This document shows, piece after piece, positions 1 through 10,243 of a DNA stretch of 64,000 nt. This DNA comes from Lentinula raphanica (taxonomy: Eukaryota > Basidiomycota > Agaricomycetes > Agaricales > Omphalotaceae), in contig JANVFP010000037.1 in NCBI GenBank assembly GCA_027919835.1, positions 1 to 64,000 on the forward strand. The letters run 5' to 3'. The notes under the pieces were generated by a model. The model made no database searches and had not been told where the DNA came from. It saw only the letters and a list, made by a program, of their open reading frames with translations. The position numbers and the translations under genes are program-made. Position 1 is the stretch's first letter. Each line of letters starts with the position of its first letter.

Positions 1-1020
1 GAGGCCAATAAGTTGTTGAAACCGCCTCCGGCGATTGGAAACCATGAATTGGTGTCGGTCTTCCTATCAGCATTCGATGGAAACCTGAGAAAAGCTGTCT
101 CGAAACGAGTTCAGCATCAGGTCCCCAACTCGAAACTTGCGAAACGGCGTACGGATGATCCATATACGTTCTCGGAATGGAAAGTGCTGCAGAGGCTGTG
201 GCTAGGCAGCCCCCTCTCGAATCACTATACCAGACCTTTACTGGAACAGATGGAGCTGTCCTGAATGCAGAGACCAACTCTAGGGGAGGATCTATATTCC
301 GGTGGTTACCCCAGCAGCTGCTAAAGAGGAAACGCCAGATCTGACCCGTTTCTTTGCTACAGACACTAGATCTAGTGTTAAGCAGGAACAGCAGAGGACC
401 ATGAACGTGCCTTTGTGGAAAATGTGGACAAATCGTCGTTGATGCTCAAAGAAATGGGGAATCTTAAGACGCGTTTTCAGGATGAACTGACGTCGTTGCA
501 GCAATTGCTCAATGTGTTAGGGCAGGAAAATCGGATGCTGGAATGCGACCCCAGCCCAGACCTGGCTTTTCTGGTAGTAGTAATCCCGGAACCGGTGGGC
601 AGGGTCGAGGGATCCTTAATGTAAATCCCCCTCCAGGCCAAGGAATGCCAGATCGAACGTGTTTCTTGTGTCGAGGACCAGAATCATATGATGAGTAACT
701 GTCCTTTGTTCATGGAACTCCTTGGGAAAGGCTGGGTGATGCCGGAGTCTCAAGGATCCAAACGTCTTAAGCTGAAAGATGGATCTCCGTTACCAAATAA
801 CTTTGGTCCGGAACTCGATACCAAAAGATCGTGAAATATGCTCAGAGCAAGAACTGGCCTGTCTTGGCGACGTTATACAATGATCTAATCCCGATGAAGA
901 GGATTATGCAGATCAGTTGGGGATCCTACTTGGTTGTACCTTGCCAACGTAGTTGAATCTTCCCAGGGGAGATTAGCAACAATGTTGCAACGGTGTACAG
1001 TAATGAGTCGGGAAACTAGA
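1..1020 (+). pseudogene. Decayed gag region of the gypsy element, with zinc knuckle
   Basis: Only fragments of an open frame remain (for example 13-264 and 415-624), separated by stops and frameshifts. At 660-702 a retroviral-type zinc knuckle can be read: TGT TTC TTG TGT, then His at 685-687 and Cys at 700-702. It fits CX2CX4HX4C if one extra base between the second Cys and the His is ignored. Such knuckles bind genomic RNA in Gag proteins. The fragment at 13-264 looks like a capsid-side Gag segment, but I cannot name its homologue. The 5' end of gag is outside the window. Confidence 0.55.
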
Positions 1021-1027
1021 GGATCCG

Positions 1028-2506
1028 ATGATTGAGTCGAGCAAGGGACGAAAAACAAGGTCCCAGCTGAAGGACACGACTCATGAGGATGAACCTAAGC
1101 CCCGTTCATTGAAAACTGTGCCTCCTACTAAGACGAAACGTTTTGATGGAGTGCACATACCCGTAGATCGAAATCACCCAAATTTTAAAATGTTGCCAAT
1201 CAATCCAAATCTGCTCCTGAACCATCCAATTCGAAAGATCTGAACGGAAAATCGAACAGATCCAATCATTCATCAGGGGATACTTCACTAGGGAAGTCGA
1301 GATCTGTTAGTGTCGAAGAGAAATCGGATAAAGAGGATTCTGATTCTGAAGTAGAATTAGTTGAGGAAACTAGTGAGACCACTCGCAAAGTGCGTTTCAG
1401 GGAGCCCTCACCCTCTAGATCTGACGAAACACATCGACCTTTTGATCATGTCCCACCCAGGGAAGTGTCACCCATACCTCGAAATCAACCAAAATCCAAA
1501 CCGGAGAAGGTCACTGAATCTAAAGGATCTTCGAAGGGACCCAAATTTCGGCTTCGGAATGAGTTATTCATTCCAGGCCTTGAAGAAGAATTAGCTGATC
1601 GGATTTCTCGTCAAATGATCACATTGACTGCTGCTGAGGCATTCCAATTGTCAGGCAAAGTCAGGCAGATCATGATGAGGAAGATGAAAAACCGCCAAGT
1701 GCGTCCACAGAACGAATCAAGTCCTTTGTTAATGAGGCCCATGATGTTGAACCTAGTGTCGAGGAAATCCCGAGAACAGGGATGGAGATGCAACAGTTCA
1801 TTGCCGTGGAAGATCTCAGTCTGTCAGAAGGATTGATCTTTGAGAAAATACTCGAGGATCGAGATGGCATGAAGGCAGGGGATTATGTTCAGTTGGATCC
1901 GGTGGTAGCTTTTCTTCATGATGTTGATGAAAATGATTCACGTCGTGACATGACTATAGTAGCCACTATGGGAAATGGCTTAAGATCTGTGTGGCCAGTT
2001 GTGAATAATCGAGATGATCTAGACATCGAGAGTGTGTTAGACTCTGGATCTCAGATTGTTGCTATCGATATGTGTGTTGCCTAGGATTAGGACTAGGTTG
2101 GGATCCGAAAGTGACCATCCAAATGCAGAATGTGCATGGAGGTCTGGCCCGTACCAAAGGACTGTCCAGGAACGTACCATTCCGATTTGGACCCATAACA
2201 CTGTATCTACAATGCCATGTGCAGGAAAAGGCACCCTTCGAAATTCTGTTGGGTAGACCTTTCGATGTACTGACAGAAAGTGTCATCCATACGTTTGGAT
2301 CTGGTGACCAAGAGTTAACCATAACAGATCCGAACACTGGAAAGCAATACACCATAGGTACTAGTCCGAGAGGACAAAGTCCTAAAGCTCAGAAACGGCA
2401 GTTGGATAAGCAGAAGTATGCTCAGACTCGGACAGAGACTCCAGATCCAAATCAGGAGACCAGTCCCGAAGAAGAGGAGAAAACTGCTGAACCAAATTTT
2501 AGATAA
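1028..2506 (+). pseudogene. Gypsy pol N-terminal part with retropepsin-like aspartic protease, frameshifted
   Basis: Open frames at 1028-1243, 1390-1836, 1782-2084 and 2072-2506 together make a charged, Ser/Pro-rich linker followed by an aspartic protease. The active-site motif Asp-Ser-Gly-Ser is read at about 2040-2051 (LDSGSQIVAID). The protease end motif ILLGRPF is near 2247-2267 in another frame, so a frameshift lies near 2,075 between the two halves. The protease would cut the Gag-Pol precursor. The next frame (reverse transcriptase) overlaps this end from 2418. This copy cannot make a continuous protease without frameshift correction. Confidence 0.65.
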
Positions 2507-4157
2507 CCTCTGTGATCTGAGTAGCGATCAGGGAGAGGTTGAAATCGCTGTGAGTGGGTATTGGGATCCTTTAGGTGAAGAAGTAGTCATTGAGTCGACC
2601 AAAGTGAAAGAAGGAGTGTTCCGAGACGAAGAATTGGCTGAACTATATGTTAATTATAGCCAACCCTCGTTTAGGGATTCACTTCCTGAAGTCGCTGAAA
2701 CCATAGATCTATACCTAAACAAAGGTGTGGACCATCAACAAAATCGTGTGATCAATCCTTGGAAGGAAGGATTTCGAACTGATCCGGACGTGGAACAACT
2801 TGAACAGTCATTTTATCAGTCTATTAAAGCTAAAAGTCTGACGAGAGACGTTCATGGGTTGTCCCGGCCAAGTGATTACACTTCAGATCTGGACCATGTA
2901 AGTCCAGATCAACCGGATAATTCCCAGTCCTACGACTTGAGGAGTGCCCGGGAACGAGTTCAATCGTGGGAACAAAAGAATGGAACATTTGAACAGCATA
3001 TAGGCGCATATAGTGACCCAATGTCATCATATTCAAATGTATCTGTCTTCGGTTCTCGAAAATATAAGCCTGTTGCGTTGAAAGTACGCCCGGTTAAGGC
3101 TGAACTTCCTGAGGAATTTAGGGTTCGTCGTCATATCTTTGGAGATCCTTTGGAAGGATTGCCAGATCTGCCGACTCATCCACCTGAATTCACTCCGGGA
3201 GTCCGATACACGCAAGAGCGTAAGGAGATTATTGACAAGAACCATCCAGAAGGATTCTTAACAAATGAGGAACGAAAACTCGTTCATCATCTGATGAAGG
3301 TTCAGGAAATGGGTTTTGCCTGGGATCAATCCGAAGGTGGAACTTTCAGAGAGGATTTCTTCCCTCCAGTAAAGATTCCGGTTATACCTCACGAACCCTG
3401 GGTCGAGAAAAACATTCCCGTGCCTCCAGGAATCTTTCCAAAGGTTTGTAAGATAATCAAGGATAAGATCCTTGCAGGAGTTTACGAACCATCGAGTGCA
3501 AGCTACAGATCTAAATGGTTCTGTGTGGTGAAAAAGGATGGAACGAGCCTAAGATTGGTGCACAGTCTGGAGCCTTTGAATAAGGTTACTATACGGCACT
3601 CCGGGGTTCCCCCAGCTACTGCGGACATTGCTAGACACTTTGCAGGCAGAGCATGTGGAGGGATCTTGGATATCTTTGTGGGCTACGATGAGAGACATAT
3701 AGACGTTGGATCTAGGGATCTCACCACTTTCCAAACTCCTTATGGACCACATCGTCTCGTCAAATTGCCTATGGGATGGACCAACTCGGTACCAATATTC
3801 CATGACGATGTAACTTACTTGTTACGAGACGAAATTCCTGAATATACTATTCCTTACATTGATGATGTACCTGTGCGAGGACCCGAGAGTCGATATGAGT
3901 TACCAGGTGGTGGCTATGAAACCATTCCGGAAAACCCACAGATCCGTCGATTCGTATGGGAACATCTTCAAAACGTGAATCGGATCATCCAACGAATGAA
4001 GCATGCTGGAGGTACCTTCTCAGGACCTAAAGCCTTCGTTTGTTGTGAGGAAACCACAGTGGTTGGACATCGTTGTGCCTATGAAGGACAGAAACCAGAT
4101 GATAAGATCGCTACTACGGTCCTAACTTGGCCTAAATGCGAACTCGAACACATGTAG
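2418..4157 (+). CDS. Gypsy reverse transcriptase domain
   Basis: This 579-codon frame carries the reverse transcriptase. Residues about 1-230 are a charged linker; the polymerase follows. The segment FCVVKKDGTSLRLVHSLEPL is a finger/palm motif, and the catalytic Asp of motif A lies in GGILDIFVGYDE (about 3657-3692). The motif C box YIDD is at 3855-3866, followed by VPVRGPESRY. Motif B includes LVKLPMGWTNSVP. The frame stops after ELEHM at 4157. The expected connection residues (RAFLGTVGQLRMF) continue in another frame at about 4160, so one base has been lost near 4,155 and the product is now cut from RNase H. All polymerase motifs look intact. Confidence 0.85.
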   Translation: MLRLGQRLQIQIRRPVPKKRRKLLNQILDNLCDLSSDQGEVEIAVSGYWDPLGEEVVIESTKVKEGVFRDEELAELYVNYSQPSFRDSLPEVAETIDLYLNKGVDHQQNRVINPWKEGFRTDPDVEQLEQSFYQSIKAKSLTRDVHGLSRPSDYTSDLDHVSPDQPDNSQSYDLRSARERVQSWEQKNGTFEQHIGAYSDPMSSYSNVSVFGSRKYKPVALKVRPVKAELPEEFRVRRHIFGDPLEGLPDLPTHPPEFTPGVRYTQERKEIIDKNHPEGFLTNEERKLVHHLMKVQEMGFAWDQSEGGTFREDFFPPVKIPVIPHEPWVEKNIPVPPGIFPKVCKIIKDKILAGVYEPSSASYRSKWFCVVKKDGTSLRLVHSLEPLNKVTIRHSGVPPATADIARHFAGRACGGILDIFVGYDERHIDVGSRDLTTFQTPYGPHRLVKLPMGWTNSVPIFHDDVTYLLRDEIPEYTIPYIDDVPVRGPESRYELPGGGYETIPENPQIRRFVWEHLQNVNRIIQRMKHAGGTFSGPKAFVCCEETTVVGHRCAYEGQKPDDKIATTVLTWPKCELEHM

Positions 4158-4188
4158 AGCTTTTCTGGGGACTGTTGGCCAGCTTCGA

Positions 4189-5383
4189 ATGTTCATTCAC
4201 AACTATTCCAAGAAAGCTGCCCCCTTGACTAAATTGACGGCAAATGTACCGTTTGAGTGGTCTGAGGAGCAGGATCTTGCTATGGAACTACTAAAGGAAG
4301 GAGTGCGAAATGCACCAGCCCTTAGAGTCATTGTTTATGATTGGGAAACACATCTATCAGTCGATAGCTCCTGGATGGGAACAGGATTTTACATTTATCA
4401 AGTAGATCCTAACGACCCTGAAAAGATCTATTACAATTACTTTGGATCTATTCCCTACGTGGAACGGGAAGCCCGTTTTTCACAGTCTAAACGTGAACTT
4501 TATGGTCTGAAACTTGCTTTGGAGTCCACCCATTATCTTCTTTATGGATGCCGACAACTGATAGTGGAAACTGATGCGAGCTACATACAGGGAATGCTCG
4601 AAAACCCCAGTAGTGGCCCAAATGCAACCATTAATCGTTGGATTGAGGCAATCCGTAAATTCCATTTCGATTTGGTACATGTCAAAGGTGTGACACATGG
4701 ACCTGATGGCTTATCTCGAAGACCACCTGGTGGTTGGACAACTCCTCGCGGAAAGTCGACCAGTGAAGATGATCTGGACGAGGATGACTCCAACAACATC
4801 AGGTTTCTGAAAGCAGATGATGCCGACGATCCATTTCCCTTTGATTCGTTTAAAGATCATATAGATCCAAGGCATGGTTATCTCCTAGGAATCTATTGCC
4901 CAGATTTCGAGGAAGATCTAGAACTTGCCAGAGAAGAAGATCTTGAGCATAAACTACGAAAGGACCATCTGCTTATGCATGGGATGCAACCAGTTTCTCA
5001 GTATCTGCAATATACTACGATTCCTGACAATGCAGTCTGGGGACCAGATCAATCATATCCGGATTCCCACAGATCTGATGGAGGAAATCGTTTGGACAAG
5101 CAGTTGCCAGAGATCCTGGAGTGGCTGAAAAACCCTGATGCAGAATGTTTCGGGAAATTGGACAAGAAACAACGGTTAGAGATGGATAGGAAAGTAGTTC
5201 CCTTCTCCATTGATGCCGAAGGTCGATTGTACCATAGGAAGTTATCGTCAGATCAGCCTCGTTTAGTCGTGGATCCTGATCGACGAATGGCTCTTCTAAA
5301 CAGTGCACATGATGCCCTTGGTCACAAAGGTGTCTTTGCAACGAAGGACTTCTTGGAAAAGAGGTTTTGGTGGCCAGATCTGG
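4189..5383 (+). CDS. Gypsy RNase H and first half of the integrase zinc domain (cut by a MITE)
   Basis: The frame continues the polyprotein. RNase H is seen as VDSSWMGTGFYIY, the Glu-containing block SKRELYGLKLAL, ETDASYIQGM, and the tail VKGVTHGPDGLSRRP. A spacer of about 200 residues follows, then the start of the integrase zinc domain with HDALGHKG (HX4H) and FLEKRFWWPDL. At 5,384 the coding sequence is broken by a 585-bp MITE, so the Cys-Cys half of the zinc domain lies beyond it at about 6,003. The present stop at 5430 is inside the MITE and is not the original end. The ATG at 4189 is internal; the real start was upstream in the broken pol frame. Confidence 0.8.
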
Positions 5384-5499
5384 CACCTGTAGCTGTAGGT
5401 TTTATGCATAACAAGTGGGCAAGTCCCTGAGGCCCGTTTTGCATAACAGCGGGGTACTAATCCACTCAGTCAATAAATGAATATTTAAACTGGGATTAA

Positions 5500-5572
5500 G
5501 CACTGAATCAGGCCCCTCCCGTTGGGGTTAGCTATGCTAACCCCAACATTAGGGAGGGGTCTGATTCAGTGC
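5500..5572. repeat. 73-bp hairpin (long palindrome) inside the MITE
   Basis: The arm starting GCACTGAATCAGGCCCCTCC at 5500 is repeated in reverse complement ending at 5572, with the centre near 5533 (GTTAGC TAT GCTAAC). The two arms of about 35 bases differ at only one or two places. The palindrome lies between the left inverted repeat and the telomere-like block and is separate from the terminal inverted repeats. It could fold as a cruciform or as an RNA hairpin; no function can be read from it. Confidence 0.9.
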
Positions 5573-5587
5573 CAAACATGAGCCATT

Positions 5588-5682
5588 AAGGGTTAGGGGG
5601 TTAGGGGTTGGGTTAGGTTAGGGTTAGGGGTTGGGTTAGGGGTTAGGGTGGTTAGGGGTTGGGTTATGGGTTAGGGGTTGAG
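5588..5682 (+). repeat. Interstitial telomere-like repeats (TTAGGG, TTAGGGG, TTGGG variants)
   Basis: About 95 bases of irregular G-rich repeats: TTAGGGGG, TTAGGGGTTGGG, TTAGG, TTAGGG, and so on, with the G-rich strand on plus. The regular basidiomycete telomere is TTAGGG, so this is a degenerate telomere-like tract. It lies well inside the MITE and therefore does not mark a chromosome end. Confidence 0.85.
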
Positions 5683-5968
5683 GATATATTGATAGACCTT
5701 AAAAAAAGACCCCCTATAGGGGGTGTCAGTTTTTTCCAAAAATGGATATTTCAAAAGATACAATTAATTCTTTTTTTCAAAAATATTGAAAAATGTTCTT
5801 GCCTATATGTTATGCATAACATGTTGCCCAAGTTGTTATGCATTAGATCCACTGCTATAGTGAGCTATAGTGAGGCTTATTGAGTGGTGGGCAACTGCCC
5901 CGCTGTTATGCAAAATGGGCTTCAGGGACTTGCCCATATGTTATGCATAGAAGTTACAGCCTCAGCTG

Positions 5969-7249
5969 GATCTGGACAAAGACGTGGAGTGGTATGTTAA
6001 ATCGTGCCAAGCCTGTCAGGATCGACAGAGGGCTCTCATTAGGATCCCTCCAACGGTTACTTATACCCCTTCCCTGTTTCAGAAGGTACATATTGACACC
6101 ATGTTCATGACTCCATCCAGTAATGGGTGTAAGTACATAGTGCATGGTCGAGATTCACTTTCATCCTGGTCCGAGGCGAGAGCTTTAAGAGTGGAAAATG
6201 CCAGATCTATAGCTGAATGGTTCTTTGATGACATTATCTGTCGATGGGGATGTCCTGAGGAAGTTGTTTCGGATAATGCACCCCAAATGAAGCTTATGCT
6301 GAAATGGTTGGAACAAAAGTATGGGATCCGAGGAATTAAGATTTCCCCATATAACTCTCAAGCTAATGGAAAGATTGAGCGTGCTCATTATGATCTGAGG
6401 CAGGCCTTAGCAAAGACTTGTGCCGGAGATCTAAGCAAATGGTTCTACTTCCTGAAGCCAATGTTATGGGCAGATCGAGTCACTCCTAGGAGAGGTCTCG
6501 GATGCTCTCCCTATTTTGTTGTAACTGGTGCAGAACCGTTACTCCCTTTTGATATCGTCGAATCTACCTATTTGGTCAATCCACCAAATCGAATCCTCTC
6601 TCGGGAAGAGTTGCTGGGTTATCGTGCTCAGGCCCTTTCCAAACACCGTTCCTTCATTGAGAACATGAGATCCAGGATTGATGCTAATAAGCGTCGAGAT
6701 CTTAGGATCTTCGAAGACAAGTTCCGATATACTATCAAGGACTGGGATTTCAAACCAGGGACCTTGGTACAGGTCAGGAACACCACCATCGAGAAGAATT
6801 TGGATCGAAAAATGTATAGTCGTTACCGTGGACCTATGGTTGTAATCAGACGAACACGAGGAGGGTCTTATATCATTGCTGAAATGGATGGTACCGTACT
6901 GAAAGACAAAGTCGGTGCATTCAGAGTAATGCCTCATCATGCTCGTTTCGAACCAATAGATCTGCCCCAGAACATCCATGACCTGATAGATCTGAGTCCA
7001 GAACAACTGGAAGCTATGGTCGATGATGACGAGGATACCCCTGATAATGTTGAGGATCTAGTATTCGGAGCAATCCCTAAGATCAACATATCTGAGGATC
7101 CTGAAGTCACATTCGATACTTCAGCTGAAAAAGATACAGATCCTCCGGATCCGAAGGCTGCAGAGTCCGGTTCTAATGATGAAGCACCTGAGGATGACAA
7201 TTCTGAGGCAGGCCCACGTCGTAGTCGAAGGATCTCCTCATCAAACTGA
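5969..7249 (+). CDS. Gypsy integrase: Cys-Cys half, DDE core and C-terminal domain
   Basis: The frame resumes directly after the MITE. It carries SCQACQ (the CX2C half of the HHCC zinc domain) and then the RNase H-fold core. The catalytic residues are Asp in HIDTMF (about 6090), Asp in VSDNAPQ (about 6270) and Glu in NGKIERAH (about 6375). The C-terminal part has a GPY/F-like block (YRGPMVV, about 6823) that contacts DNA or partners. It ends in an acidic stretch and the basic tail RRSRRISSSN. No chromodomain is seen. The ATG at 5984 is internal; the original protein began upstream, beyond the MITE. The enzyme would insert the element cDNA into the host genome. Confidence 0.85.
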   Translation, partial: DLDKDVEWYVKSCQACQDRQRALIRIPPTVTYTPSLFQKVHIDTMFMTPSSNGCKYIVHGRDSLSSWSEARALRVENARSIAEWFFDDIICRWGCPEEVVSDNAPQMKLMLKWLEQKYGIRGIKISPYNSQANGKIERAHYDLRQALAKTCAGDLSKWFYFLKPMLWADRVTPRRGLGCSPYFVVTGAEPLLPFDIVESTYLVNPPNRILSREELLGYRAQALSKHRSFIENMRSRIDANKRRDLRIFEDKFRYTIKDWDFKPGTLVQVRNTTIEKNLDRKMYSRYRGPMVVIRRTRGGSYIIAEMDGTVLKDKVGAFRVMPHHARFEPIDLPQNIHDLIDLSPEQLEAMVDDDEDTPDNVEDLVFGAIPKINISEDPEVTFDTSAEKDTDPPDPKAAESGSNDEAPEDDNSEAGPRRSRRISSSN

Positions 7250-7267
7250 GTTAGACCAACAGATCTA

Positions 7268-7282
7268 TTTAGTTTGGGGGAG
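7268..7282 (+). promoter_or_regulatory. Polypurine-tract-like 15-mer, copy 1
   Basis: TTTAGTTTGGGGGAG stands 19 nt after the pol stop. A purine-rich tract in this place normally primes plus-strand DNA synthesis just before the 3' LTR, but here 7.7 kb of element still follow. The same 15 bases recur at 9526 and 13350. Confidence 0.5.
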
Positions 7283-7457
7283 TCCGGTCATTGATCTTTC
7301 GAAAATTCTATCTCAACCTGCTCGAGGAAGTTGGTCATCGACTGAATTACCTCAAAAACTACCTAATACGTTACTTGACTGCATATCAGGTATAAAAATA
7401 GGTACCAGGACAACGGGAACGAATGGATCTGGTGTTTCAACTACTTCAGACGTCTAC

Positions 7458-9438
7458 CTAAGGCGCGGAATGTGGAGGAAGCGAAGGATCTAGGCGTGCT
7501 AGCTGTTCTCTATCACCTTGTGGATCACCCCTGGGTGGCATCATAAGGGGACGAGTGTAGGGTGTGTAGGAAGGAACGACAACCACTTCCTCGCGAGGAT
7601 TGCTGTCGTCGTCGGCGTTCAGGGGCTTTTTCATGCGGGAAGCCTTCATGGCGTTGTCGATAATGGCCTGACTTGCCAACCCACGTCGAGCGTAAAACCT
7701 AGCTTTGACGGAACAGTCGAAAAGCTGATTCTGATGGAAGTTAACCAAGGCATTGAACTGTGCCTCGGTATAGTTGCTGTACTCAGCAGCGTGGCTATGA
7801 GTGATATCTTGAAGGAGACGGACGAGGTCCCAGTTTTCGGAATCTCCAGGGTCGCCTGTGAAGATGATTAGCTCAGATACCACGTCCTAGAGACAGTTCA
7901 AACGCAAGACAACATGCTAAAGCAATAGATCTAGTGATCCTTGCTGCTCTGTGATAAATAATAGAGCGAAAAGAAGAGAAGATCTGTTGGAAATGACTCG
8001 AGGTACTTACAAGTATCGGCCAGATCTAGGTAGACCTTGGTCCTCTTGGTCTGTTCCTCCCCGGTCGCCAGGGGCTGAACGATAGTCTCAGGTCCAGCAG
8101 TGGTTGAGTAAGGCTCAGGATTCACTGAAGTCTCGGCGGATCCTGCTGCCCCCACGTCTTGGTCCTGTCGCTTTCGTTTTCCCTTGCCCTTGGAAGCCTT
8201 CGTAGTCTCTTCCTCAGCATTCGTCCCCTTGGCCTTAGCCTTGGGTTTGGGTTCCTCTTCCATCTAAAGAATCGTCAGATCTATTCGTTTTGAGTAGATC
8301 TAAAGGTACTTACGATGATATCCGGGTCAGCCATTGGCTCAGGAGTCTCCTCGACAACCTTAGACTTCTTTTTGGACTTGGACTTAGACTTAGCCTTGGG
8401 AGACGCCTCTTCTTCACCTGCAACGTCCTCCATCTGAAGATCTTCGTCAGAAACCGTTAGATCTATCAAGTGGAACGACGTACAGGGCTATCTTGGTCAG
8501 CTACCTTGACGGGAGTGCCCTTTCGATACAACTTAGCACGACGTTCGGCTCGATAAGCAAGAATGGCGTAGGCTGCAATGCCATCACAGCCTGTACTTGC
8601 CTGTTGACGACGAAGGAAGGCAGTAGTTCCCTTGGGACGGGCCTTACGTGCAGCAGCCTCGTCTTCAGCTTCGGCGGCGGCAAGATCTGCTTCCTAACTC
8701 GATGGATCAGTACTTCGGATCGACTCGACGAACAGATCTACTCACGATTTCTTCCATGAACTTCTGTTCAGCGTCAATGGGCTCGACTGAAGCACGTTCT
8801 ACGGTCTTTTCTCTGGCCTTGGACGATTCCTTGCCTTTGGTCTTTGAAAATTGATCAGATCTATCGAGGGGGCAAAGTTATTCGAAGTATTACTTACTCC
8901 TGGAGTCGAGTTTTTGACTTCCTTTGCAGCGGCTTCGGCCTTCTGCATTTTGGCTCTTGTGGCGGAACGACGGATCTTGACGAGCTCGTCGAGGAATAGT
9001 TCCATCCGGGAGTCTTGTCCACCCTCATTCTTGACGTTGGGGTAGAGTCTGCCGGCCTCCTCTGCGATCTCAGAGAAGGCCATGATGCCGATCAAGGCTT
9101 CACTCAAGGCCTCGTACTGTTGCATGTACGATGTGTTGAGACTGGCAGCCTCCTTCGACACCTTAAGGGACTGGAAAAGTCGTCAGAAGACTGATAATGA
9201 ACAGATCTAGTCATGAAATACATACAATGTGTTCATAGGCAGACTTTACATCAGCCATGATCGCTTTTCTCGTCGAAGTCTGAAGCTTGATGGATCCTTG
9301 TTGATTGATAGCAGCACTGAAGCCTAGGGTACGATCTTGGCATAGTACTTTGGCCCAGTGTGCTGCATTGTCAGCCCAGTCCTCAAGCTCGGACTCCAGA
9401 CGAAGGGGAATGTTGGAAAATTCGTGGTTGGGCGCCAT
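7458..9438 (-). CDS. Antisense accessory gene A of the gypsy element, seven exons, unknown function
   Basis: Exons read by eye on minus: 9438-9226, 9170-8898, 8841-8746, 8693-8505, 8433-8314, 8263-8011 and 7886-7458. The first five junctions have GT-AG ends and keep the frame. The product starts MAPNHEFSNIPLRL. It has a mostly helical N-terminal half, an Ala/Glu/Arg-rich middle, and a strongly basic Lys/Ser/Glu region that looks like a nuclear localisation signal (PKAKSKSKSKKKSK). Every intron holds at least one AGATCT. The last junction gives T plus GA, which is a stop, so either the protein ends there (about 381 residues) or this copy has a 1-base error before a further 142 codons. I do not recognise the family. 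It lies opposite to pol and between two polypurine-like tracts. Confidence 0.6.
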
Positions 9439-10243
9439 ATTTTTGTTTGGGAGTTGGATCTACTCAGATCAATGCTGTTTTATACGAAAACCTTCCTTGA
9501 CTGAGTCAGCAGGGACTGCTGAGCTTTTAGTTTGGGGGAGGGGACACTGTGTTTCGAAAATTTTCAAAATTTAAAATTTTACGAAGTCAGTGATCTAAGT
9601 GAAACAAGCATGTGGGTAACATGTATAGCACTAGATCTGAGGCCGACGTAGCTCACATTAGTTGCCCAAAGGATTAAGAGACCTTAGGGCAGTGACCACC
9701 AACATTTTTATAAGCGAAAGGCACGAAAGAACGAATAGATCTATTCGTGTTTTCCGCATATACTCACAGATCTAGGGACCCTGTAACAAGGGATACACTA
9801 GATCTGTTCATTTCTCTTACAAAGAGGTTCAATAGGGTCAACGGAATCGTATTTCAAAGACCTTATTAGAGTTTACTTTATTCTACACTATGGCGGACAG
9901 ATCTATTCGTATCCGTTAACTTAGTGGACTTATGAAGAATTTCACACGAGGTTTCAAGATCAAATTGGCACAGAGGCCATGCATTGATGAAGACTGCAAA
10001 GGGACTACCTAGGCAGTTGGAAAGATGTACCAGATAAGCGAGACCTCGAAGAGAAACTACATAGGCTACGAGTTATGAATTGAAGAAATTTAGTCCGTAT
10101 GTAGTGACCCTAAGGGTCTGTAGGCCGAGTCCATGACTTGAGATATGTACAAAGTAGATGGTCCAAGTCCAAGAAATGCGTACCGCCGAACAGATCCGCC
10201 AAAAGAAACCAAGTCCTAAGAGGAGGCAGAAACCGAGTATGAT
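9439..10243. other. Non-coding interval between antisense genes A and B, with AGATCT palindromes
   Basis: No convincing frame is seen. The interval is the presumed promoter side of gene A and the 3' side of gene B. It holds polypurine-like copy 2 (9526-9540) and five AGATCT sites. One is the centre of the 18-bp perfect palindrome ACGAATAGATCTATTCGT at 9731-9748. Confidence 0.6.
9526..9540 (+). promoter_or_regulatory. Polypurine-tract-like 15-mer, copy 2
   Basis: Identical TTTAGTTTGGGGGAG, 88 nt upstream of the start codon of antisense gene A. Seen from gene A it could be part of the promoter; seen from the retroelement it could be an extra plus-strand primer. Confidence 0.5.

Larger units (their letters stand above)
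5384..5968. mobile_element. MITE-like element with 71-bp inverted repeats and 7-bp target duplication
   Basis: The ends CACCTGTAGCTGTAGG (5384) and the reverse complement of CAGCTGAGGCTGTAAC (5968) begin imperfect inverted repeats of about 71 bp (5384-5454 and 5898-5968). These share blocks such as TGGGCAAGTCCCTGA and TTTTGCATAACAGCGGGG. The 7-bp sequence GATCTGG flanks both sides (5377-5383 and 5969-5975). Removing the element plus one GATCTGG joins the two integrase halves in frame (WWPDL then DKDVEWYVKSC), which proves a precise insertion into a once coding sequence. No transposase is encoded, so it must move in trans. The superfamily is not resolved: ends starting CA recall hAT-type elements, but those usually give 8-bp duplications. 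Confidence 0.9.

Noticed and set aside
5588..5682. Chromosome end or old telomere fusion
   Set aside because: The telomere-like repeats lie within a MITE with intact inverted repeats and target duplication, and coding sequence continues on both sides.
6539..7006. 155-codon minus frame inside integrase
   Set aside because: It is the antisense shadow of a clear integrase frame and has no introns or motifs, unlike antisense genes A and B.
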